Shown here piece by piece: positions 51,333 to 62,411 of a stretch of 64,000 bases of DNA (position 1 is the stretch's first letter; each line of letters begins with the position of its first letter). Source of the stretch: Bordetella parapertussis. Lineage in GTDB: Bacteria; Pseudomonadota; Gammaproteobacteria; Burkholderiales; Burkholderiaceae_A. The notes under the pieces are model-generated. The model saw only the letters and a program-made list of their open reading frames with translations, was not told the DNA's origin and searched no databases. Where the stretch lies: the NCBI GenBank assembly GCA_945877235.1, contig CAMCRF010000009.1:1-64000 (forward strand), written 5' to 3'. Both the position numbers and the translations under genes were made by a program.

Positions 51333-52343
51333 TTGGCTGCGCCAGAGCACCCGGAGCATCAGACCGTCTTGCTCCAGGAGGCCTGTGCCTTGCTGGTGAC
51401 GCGCCCAGAGGGCATTTATATCGACGCCACCTTCGGACGTGGTGGCCACAGCAGGGCGATTCTTCAGAGGCTCGGTCCGCAGGGCCGGCTGCTGGCCTTC
51501 GACCGAGATCCCGAGGCCATTGAGTCCGCGAGCACCCTCATGGATCCCAGGTTCTCAATCCAGCATCGTCCCTTCTCTGAGTTCAGTCAGGCGCTCGATG
51601 CACTTCGCATCGAGCAGGTCGACGGTGTGCTGGCCGACCTCGGAGTGTCCTCCCCACAAATCGATCAGCCTGAGCGAGGCTTCAGTTTTCTTCGCGACGG
51701 ACCCCTGGATATGCGCATGGACCCCTCTCAGGGGATCTCGGCTATGCAGTGGCTAGATCAAGCCACTCCCAATGACATTGAGGAGGTGATTCGTGACTAC
51801 GGTGAAGAACGGCATGCTCGGGCGATTGCAGGTGCGATTGTGGCTCGTCGTGAGGCGGCGCCATCTGAGGGCCTCCCTCCCCTTGAGCGCACTGGGCAGC
51901 TCGCCGAGCTGGTGGAAACGACCTTGCGTCGCCTCGGTCGGGCACGCGAGCCGGGGCACCATCCCGCGACGCGCACCTTTCAGGCTCTACGGATTTACGT
52001 CAATGCAGAGCTGGCCGAGCTCGATGCGCTGCTCACGCAGGCACCGAGCCGCCTGCGCCCCGGGGGGCGTCTGGCGTGCATCAGCTTTCACTCGCTTGAA
52101 GATCGGCGCGTCAAGCAGCGGTTCCAGGCACTTAGTCGCCCGCAGCGCCTAGCACGGCCTGCAGGTCTGGGGCGCGCTCAGTTTGCTCTGCTTCAGTCCG
52201 GGCAAGCGCCAGAGCAAGACGAGCCGCCGAGCTATCGCATCTGTGCTCGGGAGCGTGCCAGCAGCTCGGAGGCAGCACAAAACCCGCGCGCTCGTTCGGC
52301 CATCCTGCGTGTCTTGGAGCGCTGTGTCTTGGAGCACCAGTAG
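51333..52343 (+). CDS. rsmH: 16S rRNA (cytosine-1402-N4)-methyltransferase RsmH
   Basis: SAM-dependent methyltransferase of 336 residues (also MraW) acting on C1402 of 16S rRNA. The start is TTG 51333 directly after the mraZ stop, with GAGGGG at 51319-51324. The SAM site is IDATFGRGGHSRAIL (about 29-43), then LAFDRDPEAI, DGVLADLGVSSPQID and the later LRPGGRLACISFHSLEDRRVK. The stop overlaps the ftsL GTG (TAGTG). Confidence 0.96.
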   Translation: MAAPEHPEHQTVLLQEACALLVTRPEGIYIDATFGRGGHSRAILQRLGPQGRLLAFDRDPEAIESASTLMDPRFSIQHRPFSEFSQALDALRIEQVDGVLADLGVSSPQIDQPERGFSFLRDGPLDMRMDPSQGISAMQWLDQATPNDIEEVIRDYGEERHARAIAGAIVARREAAPSEGLPPLERTGQLAELVETTLRRLGRAREPGHHPATRTFQALRIYVNAELAELDALLTQAPSRLRPGGRLACISFHSLEDRRVKQRFQALSRPQRLARPAGLGRAQFALLQSGQAPEQDEPPSYRICARERASSSEAAQNPRARSAILRVLERCVLEHQ

Positions 52344-52606
52344 TGCGCCCCTGGATACTCGGCCTGGTGTTGGTGGTCTGCGCATTGGCCTTGGTAAACG
52401 CGCGCTATCACGAGCGGCGGCTCTTCGCTCAGATTGAGCAGACCGATCGGCTTATGGCCCGTCTCTCGTCAGACGCTGCGGCCCTTCGGGTGCAGCTGGT
52501 TTCATTGCGAGCACCCAGTCGGCTCGACCGCATTGCCCGTGATCAGCTGGGCATGGAGCCGATTCGGCCATCAGACACCGTCAGTCTCGGGGCACGCACA
52601 CCATGA
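52343..52606 (+). CDS. ftsL: Cell division protein FtsL
   Basis: Small bitopic division protein of 87 residues, starting GTG 52343. One membrane segment (about 4-20, WILGLVLVVCALALV) is followed by a periplasmic coiled coil (about 25-60, LFAQIEQTDRLMARLSSDAAALR) and the conserved RLDRIARDQLGM patch. FtsL forms a complex with FtsB and FtsQ that activates FtsWI. It overlaps ftsI by 4 bases. Confidence 0.92.
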   Translation: MRPWILGLVLVVCALALVNARYHERRLFAQIEQTDRLMARLSSDAAALRVQLVSLRAPSRLDRIARDQLGMEPIRPSDTVSLGARTP

Positions 52607-54333
52607 CGCCGCGCGCGCTGCATCGATCTGATGCACCCATCCTGACCTGGCGGGCCACTGCATGGCGCTCGAGGCTCGTCTTGGTTGCCATCTGGGGGGC
52701 CTTGGCCGCAGTCGTCGTCAAGGCCTTTTTACTTCAGCATGTGCAGGTCGATGAATGGCAGCGAAGGGCCGAGACACGCTACGAGCGGCTGAGGGACATT
52801 CCCGCGGCGCGTGGTCGTCTACTGGATCGGCATGGCACGGTCGTGGCGATGAGCATTCCCGAGATGCGATTGGGTGTCGTGCCCAAGCTGCTGCCCGCCG
52901 ATCATCCAAAACTCACCAAGCTCGCACAGATCCTTGGTATGTCTGAGCCTGCACTCAAGCGCAGGCTGCGTCAGGCCGATCGATTCTTCTACCTCTCGAA
53001 GGATCTGGACCTCGGGGCTGCGGAGCAGGTTCGAGCCCTAAGACTCCCAGGGCTCGAGCTTGAGCAGGACTATCGTCGGCACTATCCGCTCGGCGAGACC
53101 TTCTCCAATTTGGTTGGATTCACCGATGGATCCGACCAGGGGCAGGAGGGAATTGAGCGCGCATTCAATGCACGCCTGAGGGGTGCACCAGGCACCGAGC
53201 GCGTCATGGTGGATCGGCGGGATCAGGCAATCTCGCAAAAGCGAATCAACGAGGCCAAGCCTGGCACAGATGTTCGCCTCTCCATCGATGCCAGTCTTCA
53301 GTCGATTGCGCATCGTGCCGTGAAGGACGCGCTGGCTGAACACCGCGCGAGAGGTGCAGCAGCCGTTGTGATCGATGCTCGCAACGGGGAGCTGCTCGCA
53401 TTGGTGAATGCCCCGAGCTTCGATCCGCTCCAGCGCGCGAGGATCGATGCTGGGCGCATTCGCAATCGAGCCGTGCTCGATAGCTTTGAGCCGGGTTCAA
53501 CGCTCAAGCCGTTTGCGATTGCAGCCGCGCTTGATGCGGGGAAGGTCAAGCCCTCGACGATCTACGATACGTCTGCAGGTCAAATGACCATCAGTGGTCG
53601 GACTATCCGGGATTCTCATCGGCACGAGCGGCTCACGCTCAGTGAGGTGCTCGAGAAGTCGAGCAATATTGGAACTGCTCAGGTTGCACTGATGCTGCCC
53701 GCACAGACCCTGCATGCAAGCCTTCGGCAGGCTGGTTTTGGTCAGTCCGCTGGTCTGCCAATTGCCGCTGCAACTGCTGGACGGCTTCGCCCCTGGCAGA
53801 GCTGGGTGCCCATTGATCAGGCCACGATTTCCTATGGGCATGGCATTGCCGTGTCGCTGGTTCAACTGGCCCGCGCTTACACAGTCTTTGCGGGTGATGG
53901 GCGACTCTTACCCCTAAGCCTAGAGCCGCAGCCATCGATTCCGACCGGAGAGCGTGTCTACTCTGAAGCGACAGCACTCGCCGTTCGCGGGATGCTGGAG
54001 CGGGCTGCTGGTCCCCTGGGCACTGCGCCTAAGGCCCAGATCGATGGCTTCAAGGTGGCGGGTAAGACAGGAACTGCACACAAGCCCGAGCGCGGTGGCT
54101 ATGCACGCAATCGTTACATTGCCTCCTTCGCAGGCTTCGTGCCTGCAGACCAGCCGAGACTCATCATTGCGGTGATGGTGGATGAACCCTCGGCGGGACG
54201 TCACTATGGGGGAGAGGTTGCTGCCCCCATCTTTGCTCAGATTGCGAGTGAGTCGCTGCGTCGACTGCAGATGTCGCCTGACCCGAGTGTCCGGGTCGTC
54301 CCTTCCTCAAGACTCCTCGGGGAGGGTACCTGA
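52603..54333 (+). CDS. ftsI: Peptidoglycan transpeptidase FtsI (PBP3)
   Basis: Division-specific class B PBP, 576 residues. There is an N-terminal membrane segment (about 24-45), a dimerisation domain beginning RDIPAARGRLLDRHG, and a transpeptidase domain with STLK (FEPGSTLKPFAIA), SSN (LEKSSNIGTAQ) and KTGT (VAGKTGTAHK). It crosslinks septal peptidoglycan with FtsW. ATG 52603 overlaps the ftsL stop, and its TGA overlaps the next ATG. Confidence 0.97.
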   Translation: MTPRALHRSDAPILTWRATAWRSRLVLVAIWGALAAVVVKAFLLQHVQVDEWQRRAETRYERLRDIPAARGRLLDRHGTVVAMSIPEMRLGVVPKLLPADHPKLTKLAQILGMSEPALKRRLRQADRFFYLSKDLDLGAAEQVRALRLPGLELEQDYRRHYPLGETFSNLVGFTDGSDQGQEGIERAFNARLRGAPGTERVMVDRRDQAISQKRINEAKPGTDVRLSIDASLQSIAHRAVKDALAEHRARGAAAVVIDARNGELLALVNAPSFDPLQRARIDAGRIRNRAVLDSFEPGSTLKPFAIAAALDAGKVKPSTIYDTSAGQMTISGRTIRDSHRHERLTLSEVLEKSSNIGTAQVALMLPAQTLHASLRQAGFGQSAGLPIAAATAGRLRPWQSWVPIDQATISYGHGIAVSLVQLARAYTVFAGDGRLLPLSLEPQPSIPTGERVYSEATALAVRGMLERAAGPLGTAPKAQIDGFKVAGKTGTAHKPERGGYARNRYIASFAGFVPADQPRLIIAVMVDEPSAGRHYGGEVAAPIFAQIASESLRRLQMSPDPSVRVVPSSRLLGEGT

Positions 54334-57300
54334 TGGCGGACCTGCATCCGATGGCATGGGCCGATGAGACCGCGAATCTGATGGGAGAGTCCCTGCGCGC
54401 GGAAGCACCCAAGGCGAAGCTCGTCAGTGACACGCGTGCGCTTCGCCCGGGAGACTGGCTGGTGGTGCGCCCCGGGCAGCAGTGGCCGCTTGAGCGGATT
54501 CTTGGGGCGGCCATGGCCGGTGAGCCCGGTGGTCTGGTGGTGGACTCGACGGACCGGGCTGCCGTTGAGCAGTGGCTGATGACGCAGCCTACCCAACGAT
54601 TCAAGAGCGTCCTGGGGGTTCGAGACCTGCCCCGACTCGCGAAACGCATGGGTCACCTAGCCTCTGCCTTTTATGGCCATCCGTCTCGGCAATTGGCCAT
54701 TACAGCAGTCACGGGCACAAATGGAAAGTCAACGGTGGTGCACTTGCTGGCACAGGCCTGGGCCAAGCTGGGACATCATTGCGCAAGCATTGGCACCCTG
54801 GGTGTGCGGAGTTTTCATCCAGACGGCACTCAGCGCGCATGGGCAGAGCCGGGCCTCACCTCTTGGGACGCCGTAAGCCTTCAGGGCCTTCTTGAGGCCC
54901 TCGCGCAAGCTGGTGTAACGCAGGTGGCCATGGAGGCGAGCTCGATTGGCCTGGCTCAGTATCGACTGGCGGGTTGTCGGCTGCACGCCGCTGCATTGAC
55001 GAGCCTTGGCTCTGATCACCTAGACGTGCACGGGACCTTGCAGGCGTATGGGGCCGCGAAGGCCTTATTGTTCGAGCAGCCTGGTTTGGATGCTGTGGTG
55101 GTGGCTGCGCCCCTGCGACCGTTGTCAGAGGAGGATTCGCTCTGGGCTGGATGGGCGCCCATCCAGCAGGCACTCGATGTCTTGCCAGCGTCTGTTCTGA
55201 CTCGGGTCTCGGTAGAGCACTCGAGTGGCCGTATACAGCTGAGCGACCCTGAGGTGTCGGGGCTAAGCCTCTCTTGGCAGGTGCGCGATCGCCTCACGGG
55301 TGAACAGACCCGTTGTCTGCTGCCGATGGGCCGACACAACGCCCAGAACGCCGCGGTCGTGCTGGGGCTGTTGGTTCGAGAAGGTCAGTCCATCCTGCGG
55401 GCCAGCGATGCCCTGGACGGCGCGCTGCCGCCCAAGGGGCGTCTGACGCCAGTGCATGTCGCTCAGCCCAACCGCCCTGCCGTTTTTGTGGACTATGCGC
55501 ATACAGCCGATGGCCTGGAGCAGATCTGTGAGGCGATGAGCCCCTTGGTAAAAGCCAGGGGTGGTCGGCTGGTGGTTGTGTTCGGGTGCGGCGGCGACCG
55601 CGATCGAAGCAAGCGACCCCTCATGGGTCAGGCCGCGGGAGCGCGAGCCGATCGTCTGGTGGTGACCTCCGACAATCCCCGATCAGAGCCCAGTGGGCGC
55701 ATCATCGAGGACATTCTCGGGGGACTCAGCAGCGAGGCCCGGCAGCGCACGCGGGTTGAGCCCGATCGCAGCGCTGCAATTCGACTTGCCGTGGGCACAG
55801 CAGGCCCGAGTGATGTGGTGGTCATCGCGGGTAAGGGCCATGAGCAGACCCAGATCATTCAGGGTGTTGCGCTGCCATTCTGTGACGAGACACAGGCAGA
55901 GGCGGCACTTGAGGCCTATACGCCGCCCATGACCCTCACAGAGCTCTCCCAGGCAATGCAGGGGGCTCGACAGCTGGGATTAGCCATCGACCATCGCGTG
56001 CAGGTGGAGTCGGTCTCAACCGATAGCCGTCAGGTGAGACCCGGCACAGTCTTTCTGGCACTTGTCGGCGCACAGCACAATGGTCACGCATTTCTCGAAG
56101 AAGTGGTGCAAAAGGGCGCAGTAGCCGTCGTGGTCAGTGAGATGCCAGTCGAGGCCGTGCTCAGTCGCATTCCAGTGCTCCAGGTTCCTGATACGCGGCG
56201 GGCCCTGGGCGAGCTGGCCGGCGCTTGGAGGCAGCGGTTTCGCGGAAGTGTCTGGGCGGTCACCGGCTCAAATGGCAAGACCACGGTCAAGGAAATGCTG
56301 CTCTCGATTGCGCGCGCGCATGCAGGCGAGGGACGAGCCTGGGCTACCCCGGGCAATCTGAACAATGAGATTGGGCTGCCACTGAGCCTGCTGGGCCTAG
56401 GGCCACAGCACGAGGTGGCGGTCATCGAAATTGGCATGAACCACCCAGGGGAGATCATGCCCTTAGCGCAGTTGACCCGCCCCAATGCTGCTGTGGTGAC
56501 CAATGCCCAGCGCGAACATCAAGCCTTCATGGGTACGGTCGAGGCCTGCGCGCGTGAGAACGGCAACATCTTTGAGGCCCTCGTGCCCGACGGAATTGCG
56601 GTCTTCCCGTGCGATCCCGCCCATGAGCCGATCTGGCGCGCCCAATCGGGCGGACACCGCCAGATTCGATTTGGCTTGGCGGGCGATCCAGAGCTGCAGA
56701 CAACGCCTGAACCCCCGGCGATCACCGGTGAGTGGCTGCCCAGCCTCGAGAAGGGCCCCAGGCTGCGCATGACGCTCGGCGGCCAGCGCCTTGATATTCC
56801 CCTCGGTGGGCTCGGGCGCCACTTTGCCATGAATGCCTGCGGTGCTGCAGCGCTCGCATGTGCAGCAGGCGTAAGCCCCCAGCATATTCTGCAAGGCCTG
56901 AGCAGCTTCGCACCGGTTCGTGGCCGCGGAGCATTGCACCGTCTGCCCTCTGGGCATTGGCTGGTCGACGATACCTACAACGCCAACCCAGATTCGGTCT
57001 TGGCGGCGATTGAGGCGCTCTCCCAGCAGCCGGGCCCAAAGGCACTGGTGCTGGGCGACATGGGCGAAGTGGGCGAGCAGGGTCCTGCCTTTCACGAGGA
57101 GGCGCTGCGTGCCGCTGCCGCAAACGGAATCGACGCGATCTGGCTCCTAGGCTCGGCCTTCATGCAGGCCAGTCAGCAGCTGCAGATTGGTCGTGTGGCA
57201 CGTGACTCCCAACAGGTCGTCACAGAACTCACCCATTGGCTAGACGAGACAAAGCGATACTCGGTCGCCACCCCCGCAACGGTCTGGTTCAAAGCGTCTC

Positions 57301-57386
57301 GGTTTATGCGCCTTGAGCAGACCCTTCACGCCGTGATCGACGCGGCCAACCCTTCAAAGGCCCCCCATGCTGCTCTTTCTCATTGA
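54333..57386 (+). CDS. murE-murF: Bifunctional MurE-MurF ligase fusion
   Basis: One frame of 1017 residues joining two cytoplasmic peptidoglycan precursor ligases. Residues 1-530 are MurE (meso-DAP addition): ATP site [16 protein letters not shown], carbamylated-lysine region [11 protein letters not shown], and the DAP-selective DNPR motif in [10 protein letters not shown]. Residues 533-1017 are MurF (D-Ala-D-Ala addition): [20 protein letters not shown] site [26 protein letters not shown] and [10 protein letters not shown]. The junction is near Met533 (ATG 55929). Fused MurE-MurF proteins are known in Bordetella and relatives. The end overlaps mraY by 20 bases. Confidence 0.96.
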   Translation: MADLHPMAWADETANLMGESLRAEAPKAKLVSDTRALRPGDWLVVRPGQQWPLERILGAAMAGEPGGLVVDSTDRAAVEQWLMTQPTQRFKSVLGVRDLPRLAKRMGHLASAFYGHPSRQLAITAVTGTNGKSTVVHLLAQAWAKLGHHCASIGTLGVRSFHPDGTQRAWAEPGLTSWDAVSLQGLLEALAQAGVTQVAMEASSIGLAQYRLAGCRLHAAALTSLGSDHLDVHGTLQAYGAAKALLFEQPGLDAVVVAAPLRPLSEEDSLWAGWAPIQQALDVLPASVLTRVSVEHSSGRIQLSDPEVSGLSLSWQVRDRLTGEQTRCLLPMGRHNAQNAAVVLGLLVREGQSILRASDALDGALPPKGRLTPVHVAQPNRPAVFVDYAHTADGLEQICEAMSPLVKARGGRLVVVFGCGGDRDRSKRPLMGQAAGARADRLVVTSDNPRSEPSGRIIEDILGGLSSEARQRTRVEPDRSAAIRLAVGTAGPSDVVVIAGKGHEQTQIIQGVALPFCDETQAEAALEAYTPPMTLTELSQAMQGARQLGLAIDHRVQVESVSTDSRQVRPGTVFLALVGAQHNGHAFLEEVVQKGAVAVVVSEMPVEAVLSRIPVLQVPDTRRALGELAGAWRQRFRGSVWAVTGSNGKTTVKEMLLSIARAHAGEGRAWATPGNLNNEIGLPLSLLGLGPQHEVAVIEIGMNHPGEIMPLAQLTRPNAAVVTNAQREHQAFMGTVEACARENGNIFEALVPDGIAVFPCDPAHEPIWRAQSGGHRQIRFGLAGDPELQTTPEPPAITGEWLPSLEKGPRLRMTLGGQRLDIPLGGLGRHFAMNACGAAALACAAGVSPQHILQGLSSFAPVRGRGALHRLPSGHWLVDDTYNANPDSVLAAIEALSQQPGPKALVLGDMGEVGEQGPAFHEEALRAAAANGIDAIWLLGSAFMQASQQLQIGRVARDSQQVVTELTHWLDETKRYSVATPATVWFKASRFMRLEQTLHAVIDAANPSKAPHAALSH

Positions 57387-58536
57387 CCTCCTTCAGGCCT
57401 ACGTCAAAGGACTGGGGGTCTTTGGTTACTTGACGCTGCGTGCGGTGATGGCCACCCTCACAGCGCTGGGCTTGGGGCTGGTGCTGGGCCCCTGGGTCAT
57501 TCGCAGACTGACGGCCCTCAAGATTGGGCAGGCGGTGCGCCATGATGGCCCGCAGACCCATCTGGTGAAGGCGGGAACGCCCACCATGGGTGGCGCGCTC
57601 ATTCTTTTATCGATTGGGGTGACAACGCTCCTTTGGGCAGATCTCTCCAATCGTTTTGTCTGGATTGTCTTGCTTGTCACCATGGGGTTGGGTGCGGTGG
57701 GCTGGGTGGATGACTATCGGAAGGTGGTTTTCAGAGATCCCAAGGGCCTTCCCGGAAAGTGGAAGTACTTCTGGCAGAGCGTGATTGGCCTGGTTGCGGC
57801 TGTCGCATTGGCCTTTTCTGTCTCAGCCAATAGCAATGCAGAGGCCTGGTCTCTCTTTGTGGCCTGGGTCTCGGGTGAGATCAACTTCACGCTGCCCACC
57901 CAGTCCAATCTGATCGTGCCGTTCTTCAAGAGCGTGGTCTATCCGCTCGGTGTGTGGGGTTTCGTGCTGCTCTCGTACTTCGTGATTGTGGGCAGCAGCA
58001 ATGCCGTGAACCTCACAGATGGGCTCGATGGGCTCGCCATCATGCCGACCGTTCTGGTTGCAGCAGCCCTGGGCGTATTTGCCTACGTTGCTGGCCATGC
58101 GGTGTTTTCAAAATACCTGCTGCTCCCCTTCATTCCGGGTTCCGGTGAACTCACCGTCTTTTGTGCAGCCATGGTGGGTGCTGGCCTGGCCTTCCTCTGG
58201 TTTAACGCATACCCGGCCACGGTCTTTATGGGAGACGTTGGGGCACTGGCCCTGGGTGGAGCACTCGGCGTGGTCGCGATCGTGGTGCGCCAAGAGATTG
58301 TGCTGTTCATTATGGGTGGGGTCTTCGTCGTGGAGACGCTCTCGGTCATGCTCCAGGTGGCCTACTTTAAGTACACCAAGTATCGATTTGGCCAGGGGCG
58401 ACGCATTCTGCGCATGGCCCCTTTGCACCATCATTTTGAGGAGTCGGGCTGGAAGGAGACTCAGGTGGTGGTGCGTTTCTGGATCATCACCATGATGCTG
58501 GTTTTGGCGGGGCTCGCAACCCTGAAGATTCGGTGA
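57367..58536 (+). CDS. mraY: Phospho-N-acetylmuramoyl-pentapeptide transferase
   Basis: Integral membrane enzyme of 389 residues with about ten segments that makes lipid I from UDP-MurNAc-pentapeptide and undecaprenyl phosphate. Family motifs are [12 protein letters not shown], the catalytic [30 protein letters not shown] and [15 protein letters not shown]. It starts inside the end of murEF and ends 7 bases before murD. Confidence 0.98.
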   Translation: MLLFLIDLLQAYVKGLGVFGYLTLRAVMATLTALGLGLVLGPWVIRRLTALKIGQAVRHDGPQTHLVKAGTPTMGGALILLSIGVTTLLWADLSNRFVWIVLLVTMGLGAVGWVDDYRKVVFRDPKGLPGKWKYFWQSVIGLVAAVALAFSVSANSNAEAWSLFVAWVSGEINFTLPTQSNLIVPFFKSVVYPLGVWGFVLLSYFVIVGSSNAVNLTDGLDGLAIMPTVLVAAALGVFAYVAGHAVFSKYLLLPFIPGSGELTVFCAAMVGAGLAFLWFNAYPATVFMGDVGALALGGALGVVAIVVRQEIVLFIMGGVFVVETLSVMLQVAYFKYTKYRFGQGRRILRMAPLHHHFEESGWKETQVVVRFWIITMMLVLAGLATLKIR

Positions 58537-58543
58537 GTTTGGC

Positions 58544-60109
58544 GTGAACGCACTGGCATCTCGCCCCCTCTTGCTCCCCGAGTCCGAAGCCGACTGGGTG
58601 GGCCTCAACACGCTGGTGTTGGGCGCTGGGGAGTCCGGTCAGGCCTGCGCGCGCTGGCTTGCAGCCAGGGGCGCGCATGTGACGCTCGTCGATAGCCGCA
58701 CCATGAACCGCCCGCCACTCGATGCAGCCATCACCTTTGAGTCGGGCATGGACATGCCCTTCTCAGAAGCCTTGCTTGAGGGGCGTCAACTGGTGGTGGT
58801 CTCGCCGGGCCTCAGTCCCTATGCAGACCGTGCGGCCTCCGTCTCCAACATCGTATTGGCTGCACAGGCCGCAGGCATCGCATTGGCGAGCGAGCTCGAT
58901 CTTTTTGAGTGGGCGCTCGATGCCTTGGGCTGCGAGGATCACCCCTCCGAGGGGCGGGATGACGCCCCCGAGCTTGCGCTGGGTCGCCCTTCGGTCGTGG
59001 CAGTTACGGGAACCAATGGAAAGACGACGACCGCTGTGCTCACAGCCAAGCTGCTTGAGTCAACGGGATTGGATGTGCAGCTGGCTGGAAATGTCAGCCC
59101 GTCCATGCTGACGTCACTGCTCGAGCGACAGGCGAGTGGGCGCCTCCCACAGGCTTGGGTCTTGGAGCTCTCGAGTTTTCAACTGGCCTGGTCGCATCGC
59201 TTTCGACCAACGGCGAGTGCCATCTTGAACCTCACGGACGACCATCTCGATTGGCATCTCGATCGCGCTGAATATGCCAGTGCCAAGCTGCGGATTCTGG
59301 GACTGCCGGCGCCACAGGGTCGCGTGCTAGCGCCGCGCGAAGACCCGGGCTTGTATGGGGCCATGCAGGCCCGCGGGGGCAGTCGGATCGAGGCGCTCTG
59401 GAGCTTTGGCCGATCACCTGTCCCGCCGGGGTCAGCAGGGCTGGGCCTTCTGGTGGATGGCATCGAGTGGATCGTGCTTCGACGCGACGCGCAGGCCCCC
59501 CTTGAGCGGCTCATGCCTGCTGCTGCGCTTCGGCTCGTGGGGTCTCATAACCGCTTGAATGTGATGGCGGCCCTGGGTCTGGCACTTGCGGTCCGAGATG
59601 ACCTCGCGCCCATGCTTCATGCCCTGAGAGCCTATGCAGGCGAGCCGCATCGGCTCACGCCGGTGCGCACCGTGGCCGGTGTGGAGTTCATCAATGACTC
59701 CAAGGGCACCAATGTGGGCGCAACCATTGCAGCCCTCGCTGATGGCGATTTTCCGCTGGCGGTCATTCTGGGCGGTGAGGGCAAAGGTCAGGACTTCGAA
59801 CCCTTGGCGAAGGCCCTATCCGAGAGGGGTGCTTGCGCGGTAGGTGTGGGGCGGGATGGCCCCCACATCCTCGAGCGTGCTGCAGCCAAGGGCGTTGTGG
59901 CCTTGGCTGCCGAGACGCTTGAGTGCGCAGTGCCATTGGCGTTTGCATGGGTGAGGGACCGTCTCAAGGAGACCGGTCGCAGCTATGGGCAGGTCCTGCT
60001 CTCACCGGCCTGCGCAAGTTTTGACCAGTTTCAGAATTACGGCCACCGCGGAGACCGCTTCGTTGACGAGGTTGAGCGTTTCGCCCAAGACCAGGAGGGG
60101 CAGCTCTGA
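58544..60109 (+). CDS. murD: UDP-N-acetylmuramoyl-L-alanine--D-glutamate ligase
   Basis: Adds D-glutamate to UDP-MurNAc-L-alanine. The product is 521 residues, somewhat longer than the usual 440-450, with extra loops in the N-terminal domain (around DALGCEDHPSEGRDDAPE). The start is GTG 58544. Motifs: VLGAGESGQACARWLA near residue 25, ATP site VTGTNGKTTTAVLTAK, NLTDDHLDWH and NDSKGTNVGATIAAL. Its TGA overlaps the ftsW ATG. Confidence 0.96.
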   Translation: MNALASRPLLLPESEADWVGLNTLVLGAGESGQACARWLAARGAHVTLVDSRTMNRPPLDAAITFESGMDMPFSEALLEGRQLVVVSPGLSPYADRAASVSNIVLAAQAAGIALASELDLFEWALDALGCEDHPSEGRDDAPELALGRPSVVAVTGTNGKTTTAVLTAKLLESTGLDVQLAGNVSPSMLTSLLERQASGRLPQAWVLELSSFQLAWSHRFRPTASAILNLTDDHLDWHLDRAEYASAKLRILGLPAPQGRVLAPREDPGLYGAMQARGGSRIEALWSFGRSPVPPGSAGLGLLVDGIEWIVLRRDAQAPLERLMPAAALRLVGSHNRLNVMAALGLALAVRDDLAPMLHALRAYAGEPHRLTPVRTVAGVEFINDSKGTNVGATIAALADGDFPLAVILGGEGKGQDFEPLAKALSERGACAVGVGRDGPHILERAAAKGVVALAAETLECAVPLAFAWVRDRLKETGRSYGQVLLSPACASFDQFQNYGHRGDRFVDEVERFAQDQEGQL

Positions 60110-61320
60110 TGAATCCACAGAGAGGCACCCAGAAAGGTCTTCAAGCGGCGCTTGATACGCCCCTGCTGGCAGTCTTTCTGGGCCTGCTCATGCTCGGACT
60201 GGTCATGGTCTATTCCGCCAATCTTCCGCTGCCCAGCGCCAATGCCGAGGAGGTGTTCTGGCGTCAGATGCGGGGCCATCCCATGCACCTGGCCATTGGT
60301 ATGGCTGTTTTTCTGCTGATGCTGCGGGTCCCAACCGCCTGGCTCGAGCGCATGTCGGGTCCCGCGCTGGCGATCGGCATTGGTCTGTTGGTGGTGGTGG
60401 CGCTGATCAAGCTGATCGGGGGAACGGCCTTTATCCGGGATGGGGCCGTTCGGGCCATACCGCTTGGCCCACTGACACTTCAGCCCTCTGAGCTCATGAA
60501 GGTCTTTGCCCTCATGTTCGCGGCAGCCTATGCCGTGCGCCGGCAGGACCGCATGATCCAAGACGTTTGGCGGGGTCTGATCCCCATTGGCAGCCTCATG
60601 CTTTTGGTCATCGCGCTGCTGCTCTATCAGCCAGATTTGGGGTCTACCGTGGTCATTACGATGACGGTTGCGACGGTGTTGTTCTTGGGGGGCATGAGCC
60701 TTCGCGTGATTGTGCCTCTGATGATTCTGATGGTCGGTTTTTTTGTGCTCATGGTGTATTTCACGCCTTGGCGTCTGATGCGCTTGATCTCCTACCTGCA
60801 GCCCTGTGATCCAGCGCATGTGCAGACGACTGGGTATCAGCTCTGCGGCGCCCTGATTGCCTTCGGGCATGGTGGGTTCTTCGGCTCCGGACTGGGCACT
60901 GGGGTCGCAAAGCTTGGCCATTTGCCGCTTCCCCACACCGATTTTATTTTTGCGGTGATCGGAGAGGAGCTGGGCTTTGTTGGGGTGACCGCTGTCCTTC
61001 TGGCCTTTGGGTTTGTTGTGCGGCGCGCATTCTTCATCGGGCGGATGGCCATGTCTCAAGAGCGGCTCTTCGCGGGCCTCGTGGCTCAGGGCATTGGGGT
61101 CTGGATCGGCCTTCAGACTTTCATTCACGCTGGCGTAAACACGGGCCTCTTGCCAACGAAGGGGCTGACCCTCCCGTTTATCAGCCACGGCGGTAGCTCG
61201 ATGTTGGTGGTCTGTTTGGCAATGGGGATCTTGCTGCGCATCGATCTGGAGAATCGGCGCCACGTCAGGGGTCGGGTTGCCGAGGCGGGCCGCCCTGCAG
61301 CCCGGGAGGCGATAGCATGA
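60109..61320 (+). CDS. ftsW: Peptidoglycan glycosyltransferase FtsW
   Basis: SEDS-family septal peptidoglycan polymerase of 403 residues with about ten membrane segments. Landmarks are LGLLMLGLVMVYSAN in the first segment, LQPSELMKVFALMFAAAYAVR, LLYQPDLGSTVVIT, GYQLCGALIAFGHGGFFGSGLGTG, LPLPHTDFIFAVIGEELGFVG and LPFISHGGSSMLV. It partners FtsI at the septum. It overlaps murG by 4 bases. Confidence 0.97.
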   Translation: MNPQRGTQKGLQAALDTPLLAVFLGLLMLGLVMVYSANLPLPSANAEEVFWRQMRGHPMHLAIGMAVFLLMLRVPTAWLERMSGPALAIGIGLLVVVALIKLIGGTAFIRDGAVRAIPLGPLTLQPSELMKVFALMFAAAYAVRRQDRMIQDVWRGLIPIGSLMLLVIALLLYQPDLGSTVVITMTVATVLFLGGMSLRVIVPLMILMVGFFVLMVYFTPWRLMRLISYLQPCDPAHVQTTGYQLCGALIAFGHGGFFGSGLGTGVAKLGHLPLPHTDFIFAVIGEELGFVGVTAVLLAFGFVVRRAFFIGRMAMSQERLFAGLVAQGIGVWIGLQTFIHAGVNTGLLPTKGLTLPFISHGGSSMLVVCLAMGILLRIDLENRRHVRGRVAEAGRPAAREAIA

Positions 61321-62411
61321 GGGTGCTCATCGCTGCGGGCGGCACGGGGGGCCACGTCTTTCCGGCACTGGCTGTTGCTCAGTCGCTTCGCGCGCGTGGC
61401 GTCGAGGTGCATTGGCTTGGGACCGATCGTGGACTTGAGGCTCGGACCACGGCTGCGGCGGGCATTCCGCTCACCATCCTGCATGGCTTTCGGGGTGTGC
61501 GTGGCAAGGGCCTTGTGGCCTGGCTCCAACTGCCGCTGCGACTCATGCGTGCCATGGGTCAGACCTGGCAACTCATGCACGCTTTCAAACCCCGTGCTGT
61601 CATGACCTTCGGCGGCTATGTCACGGTGCCAGCCGGTCTGGTGAGTCGACTGATGGGGCTTCCCCTGCTGGTCCACGAGCAGAACGCGGTCATGGGATCC
61701 GCCAACCGCCTTCTTTCGCGCTGGGCGACGGTGGTGGCGGTGAGCTTTCCCGACACCCGGCGATCGCCCCATACCGCTGCATTGACCGGTAACCCAGTGC
61801 GCCCCGAGATTGCCGCGCTCGGTCCGAGTGCATCCCGAATCCGTGAGCGTTCGGGTCCTTTGCGGCTGTTGGTGGTGGGCGGCAGCTTGGGAGCGCAGGC
61901 GCTCAATCGTGCGCTGCCAGCCTTGTTGATGCGTGCGGCCCAGGCTTCAGCCGGGGGTTTTGAGGTCTGGCATCAGACGGGTGCCGCAGACGAGACCGAG
62001 ACACGGGCGACCTATGCCGCACCAGAAGGCCCAGAGAATCTGCACTCGGTTCGGGTCGATGCCTTCATTGATGACATGGCAGCAGCCTACACCTGGGCTG
62101 ACTGCGTGATCTGTCGGGCTGGTGCTTCGACCGTGTCTGAGCTCATGGAGCTGGGTTTGCCAGCGATTCTCATTCCGCTGCCGAGTGCCATCGATGATCA
62201 CCAGACAGCGAACGCACAGGCCATGGTCGTAAGGGGTCTGGCGCGGGCCATCCCGCAGCGTGCGACAGATTTTGATGCCCAGCTCCTGCGCGCCCTCACA
62301 GAGATGACGCGTGCGCAGCTCAGCGGCCAAGCCGATGCAGCCCGACCAGAGCAGGCCACAGAGCGGCTGATCTCTCTGGCCTTGCCTTACCTCATGGAGC
62401 CATCCGTTTGA
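61317..62411 (+). CDS. murG: UDP-N-acetylglucosamine--LPS-type transferase MurG (lipid II synthesis)
   Basis: Peripheral membrane GT28 glycosyltransferase of 364 residues that adds GlcNAc to lipid I. Motifs: [17 protein letters not shown] at the start, [39 protein letters not shown], and the UDP-GlcNAc-binding [26 protein letters not shown]. It starts in the ftsW stop (ATGA), and its TGA overlaps the murC TTG (TTGA). Confidence 0.98.
   Translation: MRVLIAAGGTGGHVFPALAVAQSLRARGVEVHWLGTDRGLEARTTAAAGIPLTILHGFRGVRGKGLVAWLQLPLRLMRAMGQTWQLMHAFKPRAVMTFGGYVTVPAGLVSRLMGLPLLVHEQNAVMGSANRLLSRWATVVAVSFPDTRRSPHTAALTGNPVRPEIAALGPSASRIRERSGPLRLLVVGGSLGAQALNRALPALLMRAAQASAGGFEVWHQTGAADETETRATYAAPEGPENLHSVRVDAFIDDMAAAYTWADCVICRAGASTVSELMELGLPAILIPLPSAIDDHQTANAQAMVVRGLARAIPQRATDFDAQLLRALTEMTRAQLSGQADAARPEQATERLISLALPYLMEPSV

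Noticed and set aside
60037..61263. 408-codon open frame on the minus strand across ftsW
   Set aside because: It is antisense to a clear FtsW with all SEDS landmarks. Its composition (many His, Gln and Pro) is that of a GC-rich shadow frame, and no ribosome-binding site or family feature is visible.
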